Below, piece after piece: positions 33,837-38,464 of a DNA stretch of 38,464 nucleotides (the stretch's first letter is position 1; every line of letters starts with the position of its first letter). Source of the stretch: Purshia tridentata (lineage: Eukaryota; Streptophyta; Magnoliopsida; Rosales; Rosaceae); assembly GCA_003254885.1 (NCBI GenBank), contig QANT01008454.1:1-38464 (forward strand), read 5' to 3'. Made by a program: the position numbers and the translations under genes. The notes beneath the pieces were generated by a model. That model ran no database searches, was not told the origin of the DNA, and saw nothing but the letters and a program-made list of their open reading frames with translations.

Positions 33837-34202
33837 GGCTCGTTTAGTACTATTTCTTAGACGCTGTTTTATTTTGTAGCGCTTTTATTAGTAGCCTTTT
33901 TGTTAGCATCGGTTTTGTAAATAAGTACATAAAAATTTTTATAAAAATTATAATTAAGTGTTCTTATTATTTCATAGAATTATAATACTTCTTGACAATT
34001 CAAACTCATTCTTAGTCCCATCTCAAAATTTCTCTCTAGATCTAAGTTTTTTTCATCAAATCTACATGAAGGAAACTTTTATTTTTTATTGCTGGAAAAC
34101 TTCGAATTTATTGTTTCAATTCTGCACTGCATCAAACATAAAGGCAGTTTTTAACTAATTTAGTCCATGCCAATCTTATAGTTAGTCCAAACAAACGGGG
34201 CC
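33837..34202. mobile_element. MITE-like element, copy 2
   Basis: The left end GGCTCGTTTAGTACTATTT and the right end AAACAAACGGGGCC are imperfect inverted copies. The interior near the left (GTAGCGCTTTTATTAGTAG, then ATCGGTTTTGTAAATAAG) matches the element at 175-464. It is longer than copy 1 because the right half is different. Confidence 0.5.
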
Positions 34203-34425
34203 ATAGCTCAATTCCATTGCAATTATTGAAGGAGAGCTAGCCAAGAGTTTTTGGGCTCGAGTATATGATGTTATTAACATGCTACCACTCCCTGTTTCAC
34301 CTTCAAACTCCTTTTTGTGCCGCAATAGCTTCAATACTTTCTTCTACAATCCAATTCCTGCAAGTTGTGGTCATATTAATTAGTTTTTTTTTTTTTTTGC
34401 TTTTGGTATGAGATGGACCTATGGT

Positions 34426-34439
34426 CAGGGACGGATCCA
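34426..34439 (+). repeat. hAT left terminal inverted repeat
   Basis: CAGGGACGGATCCA matches the right end exactly over 14 bp when reverse-complemented. Confidence 0.9.
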
Positions 34440-35710
34440 CAGCCAAGAGTGGGGGGTCGGACGACCCCCCGGCGACCCAACCGGACGACCCAGCCCAGAA
34501 GGCTAACCACCAGTCAACCCAGCCGGACGACCCCCCAGATGTCTGGACGGCGACCCTCCGCCCTCTGGACAGCGACCCTCCGCACTCTGGACAGCGACCC
34601 AGCCTCCCACTGCCGATCGCGTCGCCGTCGCCTGACTGGTTCAAACCAGCCTCTGCCAGTGCCCTGCCCCTCCGCTCGCAGCCTCTCACCACGCACGCAG
34701 TGACGCAGTGACGCACTCGCACTCGCACAGCACAGCCCCCCCAGCACCCAGCGCCAGCACCTTCCTCTTCCTGCGAAATTTTTTTTTTTTTTCTGTTTTA
34801 AGCCTGGCCAAAACGACGTCGTTTTGGGGCCAGGCTTGATTAATTTTTTCACCCAACCGGCGTCGTTTTGGCTGGTCCCTTCATAAGTTAAAAAAAGACT
34901 GACCCAACCCATGTATCAGAAACCCACAGCCTCCAGCCTCCAGCCTCTGTTCAGCAGCTGCTGCCCCCGAAATCAAAACCTCCCACCTCACCCAAATAAT
35001 CACAGACAGCCAAACCCACAATCCAGTTGACCATCATCGCTGCTAGGCTGCCTTGCCTTTGCCCGTCGCCTCTCTTGCTGCTCACAAAGCCACAAATTTT
35101 CTCCAAAATCCCAAAATCAAGTAAGTTTCAATTTTAAGACCCTAATCCCTAAATTTCTAATTCACCCTAAATTTAGAATATAGTATGTCTTTTAACAAAT
35201 TAGTAAGATTATTGGATGATTGAATTAGACTATTAGTGTGATTTATTGTTAATTTGTTAATGATATTGATTTATTAATAATATGATATTTATTTGATTAT
35301 TGAAAATTAGTTGATTTGGTTGATTCATTGGGAATTTGGCATAACAATAGCTTATTGAATTTTTGTTTTGATTAATTGAAATGTGTAGCATTATGGAACG
35401 ATTTTTTAAGAGAAAAATTTCAACAGTTACTTCGGATAATTCGGGTAGTTCAAGAGGATCAAGACAAGAATCGTTAGATGAGGTTTTGGCTAATCTTCAG
35501 GCGGACCCTGGACTAAGAATTCAAATGATGGATTGTAGCCCTAATTTTCGAGATGAGATCCGAAGAGCATATCTACAAAAGGGACCTTGTCAACCTAGAG
35601 GTCATACATTCTTACTAACTAATCAATCGGGAATTGATCGACGCTTCATTGCTCAATGGTTTGATGAGTTTGATTGGTTAGAGTATAGTATATCTAAGGA
35701 TGCTGCATAT

Positions 35711-35954
35711 TGCTTTTATTGCTATCTATTTAAATCAAACTTTGAACAAGCGGGCAGTGACGTCTTTACTGAGGTAGGCTTCAAGAATTGGAAGAATGGG
35801 AGAGAAAAGTTTAGCATTCATGTTGGGCCGGTTGCTTTTATTGCTATCTATTTAAATCAAACCTTGAATAAGCGGGCAGTGACGTCTTTACTGAGGTAGG
35901 CTTCAAGAATTGGAAGAAGGGGAGAGAAAAGTTTAGCATTCATGTTGGGCCGGT
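35711..35954. repeat. 122-bp tandem duplication in the hAT transposase
   Basis: TGCTTTTATTGCTATCTATT begins at 35711 and again at 35833. The copies differ at a few bases. The 122-bp length is not a multiple of three and shifts the frame. Confidence 0.9.
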
Positions 35955-36650
35955 TGGTAGTGCTCACAATCGATCTAGAGAAGCTGCTATGTATCTAATG
36001 AACCAAAAGTCGCATATTGAAATAGTTGTGGGAAAACAGTCAGATCAAGCTCGTGTGCATTATCGTACTTGTTTGAATGCAGCAATCGATTGCACAAAGT
36101 TTTTGTTGCGACATGGGCTTTTTTTTCGTGGCAATGATGAAAGTGCCACTTCAGGCAATCGAGGGAATTATTTGGAGCTTTTGCACTTTCTTGCAGATCA
36201 TGATGAGAAAGTTAAGGCCGTTGTGTTTGAACATGCCCCGGGGAATCTCAAGTTAGTGGCACCTTCAATTCAAAAGGATCTTGTTAGTGCATGTGCCATG
36301 GAAACCGTTAGTAATATCATGAGTGATATGAAAGATCGACTATTTTCTATAATGGTGGATGATTCACGTGATATTTTAATAAAAGAGCAAATGGCTATGG
36401 TGTTGCGTTATGTGGACGACAAAGGGCAAGTAATTGAAAGGTTTGTAGGGGTCCAACATGTTGCAGAAACCACTTCTAGACTAAAGGATGCCATTGATGT
36501 ATTCTTTGCTTTCAACAAATTGAGCTTTTCCAAGCTACGAGGGCAAGGTTACGATGGAGCTAGTAATATGAGAGGTGAGTTCAATGGCCTTAAAACAAGA
36601 ATTTTGAGAGAACAACCATGTGCATTTTATATTCATTGCTTTGCTCATCA

Positions 36651-36768
36651 ACTTCAATTAGCTCTTATTGCCATTGCAAAGAAAAATGCAGACATTGCCA
36701 CATTTTTCTACTTCAATTAGCTCTTATTGCCGTTGCAAAGAAAAGTGCCGACATTGCCACATTTTTCA
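36651..36768. repeat. 59-bp tandem duplication in the hAT transposase
   Basis: ACTTCAATTAGCTCTTATTG occurs at 36651 and 36710. The copies differ at three or so bases. The 59-bp length shifts the frame and adds a stop in the original frame. Confidence 0.9.
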
Positions 36769-38029
36769 CATCTTGTAATAGTGTGGTTAATATTATTGGA
36801 GCATCTTGTAAGCATCGTGATGCATTGAGAGAACAACTCCAAAAGCATCTTATGGAAGCCTTTGAAAATGATAGTCTTCAAATGGAGCGAGGCTAAAATC
36901 AAGAATCTAGTCTCAAACGTGCTGGTGATACACTTTGGAACTCCCATTATGGTATGTTAATTAGTTTGATTTCCATGTTTTCATCCTTTGTGAAGGTGCT
37001 TGAATTGATTATTGATGATCGCTACAATGATAGTGTGGGTGAAGCAAATAAATTATTGGGAGAAATACAATCCTTTGTATATGTGTTTCACCTATTTTCG
37101 ATGAGATCTATATTAGGAATCACAAATATTTTGTCCAAGTTATTACAAAAGAAAGATCAAGAGATTGTGAGTGCAATGGCTTTAGTCAAAGCATGCAAGG
37201 AAAGACTACATCACATGAGGAATAATGGGTTTGATATTTTTGTTGATCAAGTATATTCCTTTTGTACCTCAAATTATACTGAGGTTCCCGACATAGATGC
37301 GACATATGTAGCTCGAGAGAGGTCACAGCGCAATGCTCCAATAAAAACATATCATCATCATTATCTTGTAGAGCTCTTTATTTATGTCATTGATGAGCAA
37401 CTTGTGGAATTAGAGGATCGCTTCAATGAGGTAAATAGTGAGTTACTTCTTTGTTTGGCATGTTTGAGTCCGAAAAATTCTTTTGTAGCTTTTGACATAC
37501 AAAAGCTACTTCACCTTGCTCAATTTTATCCTCAAGATTTGTCGAATCGAGATCTATTGGCACTTGAAGATCAACTTTGGATTTATGTTCATCATATGTG
37601 TTCAAGTAGTGATTTTCTGAATTGAAAGGAATTGGTGATCTTGCGAAAAAAATTGGTGGAGAAGGGGTTGGATCGAACATATACTTATGTGTATTTGCTT
37701 ATCACATTGGCTTTGGTCTTACCAGTTGCAACTGTTTCAGTGGAAAGGGCATTTTCCACCATGAATATTATTAAGGGTCCACTCCGCAACAAAATGGGAG
37801 ATCAATGGTTAAGCGATAGCTTGATTGTCTACATTGAAAAAGACGTTTTTAGTTTTATTGATAATGAAACTATAATGACACGTTTTCAGAATATGAAATC
37901 GCGTCATGGACAACTGTAGCTTGTATTGTTATGATTATGAATTATTAATGAAACTATCAAATTTTTAGTGTTATTTTCGTAAAAGAAAATTTATATAAAT
38001 TAACACTATGAGCCCCCGGATAAAATTCA

Positions 38030-38043
38030 TGGATCCGTCCCTG
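38030..38043 (-). repeat. hAT right terminal inverted repeat
   Basis: TGGATCCGTCCCTG is the 14-bp partner of 34426-34439. Confidence 0.9.
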
Positions 38044-38390
38044 ATCGAAAGGATATGGAGAGGGCTTTTGGAATTCTAAAAGCTAGGTGGCAGACTATAA
38101 AATGACATGCCTGTGTGTGGGACAAGACCCCGCACAATATGATTGTAGAGAATGAGCACTTTGAAGATGATTACAACAATGAGCCAATAGACATAGCAGC
38201 CAGCACTAGGAGGGCAGAATAAGAAAATGATTCTATACAACCATGTGAGACCAGATGTGAGGCACTCCCATTAACAGAGCTACTTGTTAAGAGATAGTTG
38301 GTCTGATCAAGAAATGCAAACTCATCCCTGAAAACCAACCTAATTGAGCACATCTGGATTCGAGAAAGAAATCCACCAAATGTTTGAATG
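38044..38390 (+). pseudogene. PIF/Harbinger transposase remnant (HARBI1-like C-terminus)
   Basis: Immediately after the hAT end, the frame starting at 38047 reads RKDMERAFGILKARWQTIK, then a stop, then CVWDKTPHNMIVENEHFEDD. RKDVERAFGVLQARW is a hallmark of the DDE domain of plant PIF/Harbinger transposases, and HNMIVEDE is its continuation. Further on, in another frame, SSLKTNLIEHIWIRERN matches the usual C-terminus. Two or more stops, a frameshift and a missing segment between WDK and HNM show it is dead. It lacks everything N-terminal to RKD, where the hAT element begins. Confidence 0.8.
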
Positions 38391-38464
38391 CCAAAAAAAC
38401 TTTAGTTGTTTACCTTGTATGGTTTCCTGTATGTGTTCCTTATGTGATCTTGTGTGTACCCATG

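Larger units (their letters stand above)
35393..37919 (+). pseudogene. hAT transposase (TTF-type zinc finger, DUF4371, C-terminal dimerisation)
   Basis: Translated pieces read in order as one protein of about 750 residues starting MERFFKRK. They are a TTF-type zinc-finger domain with DAAYCFYCYLF, then a DUF4371-like region. An RNase H-like core contains VDDSRD and GQGYDGASNMRG, with AFYIHCFAHQLQLAL after it. The hAT C-terminal dimerisation region has VSVERAFSTMNIIK and RNKMGDQWLSDSL. Four lesions break it: a 122-bp tandem duplication (35711-35954), a 59-bp tandem duplication (36651-36768), a TAA at 36894-36896 and a TGA at 37623-37625. Both duplications shift the frame. The rest stays open, so decay is recent. 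An earlier in-frame ATG at 35381 is possible. It cannot make a full transposase as it stands. Confidence 0.9.
34426..38043 (+). mobile_element. hAT superfamily DNA transposon, 3.6 kb, degenerate
   Basis: The element begins CAGGGACGGATCCA (34426-34439) and ends with its exact reverse complement TGGATCCGTCCCTG (38030-38043). CAGGG-type ends are typical of hAT. The 5' 330 bp is GC-rich and full of repeated CCGGACGACCC-like words, which could be subterminal binding repeats. A transposase of the TTF-type zinc finger/ZMYM1-like hAT branch fills 35393-37919. The 8 bp on the two sides (CCTATGGT and ATCGAAAG) do not match, so no target-site duplication survives. The right flank is PIF/Harbinger transposase sequence. 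Confidence 0.9.

Noticed and set aside
34303..34912. Long ORFs in the GC-rich hAT 5' end
   Set aside because: They come from GC-rich repeats lacking stops, cross the element boundary in some cases, and have no domain.
1..38464. tRNA genes, rRNA and CRISPR arrays
   Set aside because: I looked for tRNA A/B boxes with an acceptor stem, rRNA cores and spaced repeats and found none. CRISPR is not expected in plant nuclear DNA.

Overview
The window is nuclear DNA of a flowering plant, most likely a woody eudicot and probably Rosaceae. Reasons: GT-AG introns, AT-rich intergenic DNA full of miniature inverted-repeat elements, a plant ABCB1 transporter, a MIR530 locus, a CYP79 head resembling the Prunus cyanogenesis enzymes, and plant hAT and PIF/Harbinger transposons. 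The species call is inference. Three short runs of N show a draft assembly; two of them have the same sequence on both sides.

Layout. 1-1100: intergenic, with a MITE at 175-464. 1109-3060: a MIR530 locus on the plus strand with two G-boxes, a TATA box, the hairpin, a likely intron just after it and a possible poly(A) signal. 3300-4374: AT-rich spacer with an inverted repeat. 4375-5675: a small two-exon zinc-finger gene (BUD20/ZNF593 family, 60S ribosome assembly) behind a duplicated ~160-bp promoter block. 9585-15660: a complete ten-exon ABCB1/PGP1-type auxin transporter on the minus strand (1377 codons). 15661-27834: about 12 kb without a recognisable gene, holding MITE-like repeats, microsatellites and a sequencing gap.

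27835-32300 is a scrambled locus. A CYP79 head (minus strand) is joined without a gap, at about 30375/30376, to the C-terminal two thirds of a 4-coumarate:CoA ligase-like (4CLL) gene. A separate 4CLL N-terminus lies head-to-head on the plus strand and runs into an N. Neither gene is intact. 32302-33750 holds an 86-bp tandem duplication and an unrecognised ORF with a heptad-like V-x-V repeat.

34426-38043 is a 3.6-kb hAT element with 14-bp terminal inverted repeats. Its transposase is broken by two tandem duplications and two stop codons. It abuts a decayed PIF/Harbinger transposase fragment that runs towards the window end.

The intact genes (MIR530, the zinc-finger gene, ABCB1) look like unrelated housekeeping and developmental neighbours, not a cluster. 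The right third is a rearranged zone of gene fragments and transposons. The best leads are the MIR530 promoter and splice layout, the CYP79/4CLL breakpoint, the heptad-repeat ORF, and three very short A-tailed insertions flanked by target-site duplications.
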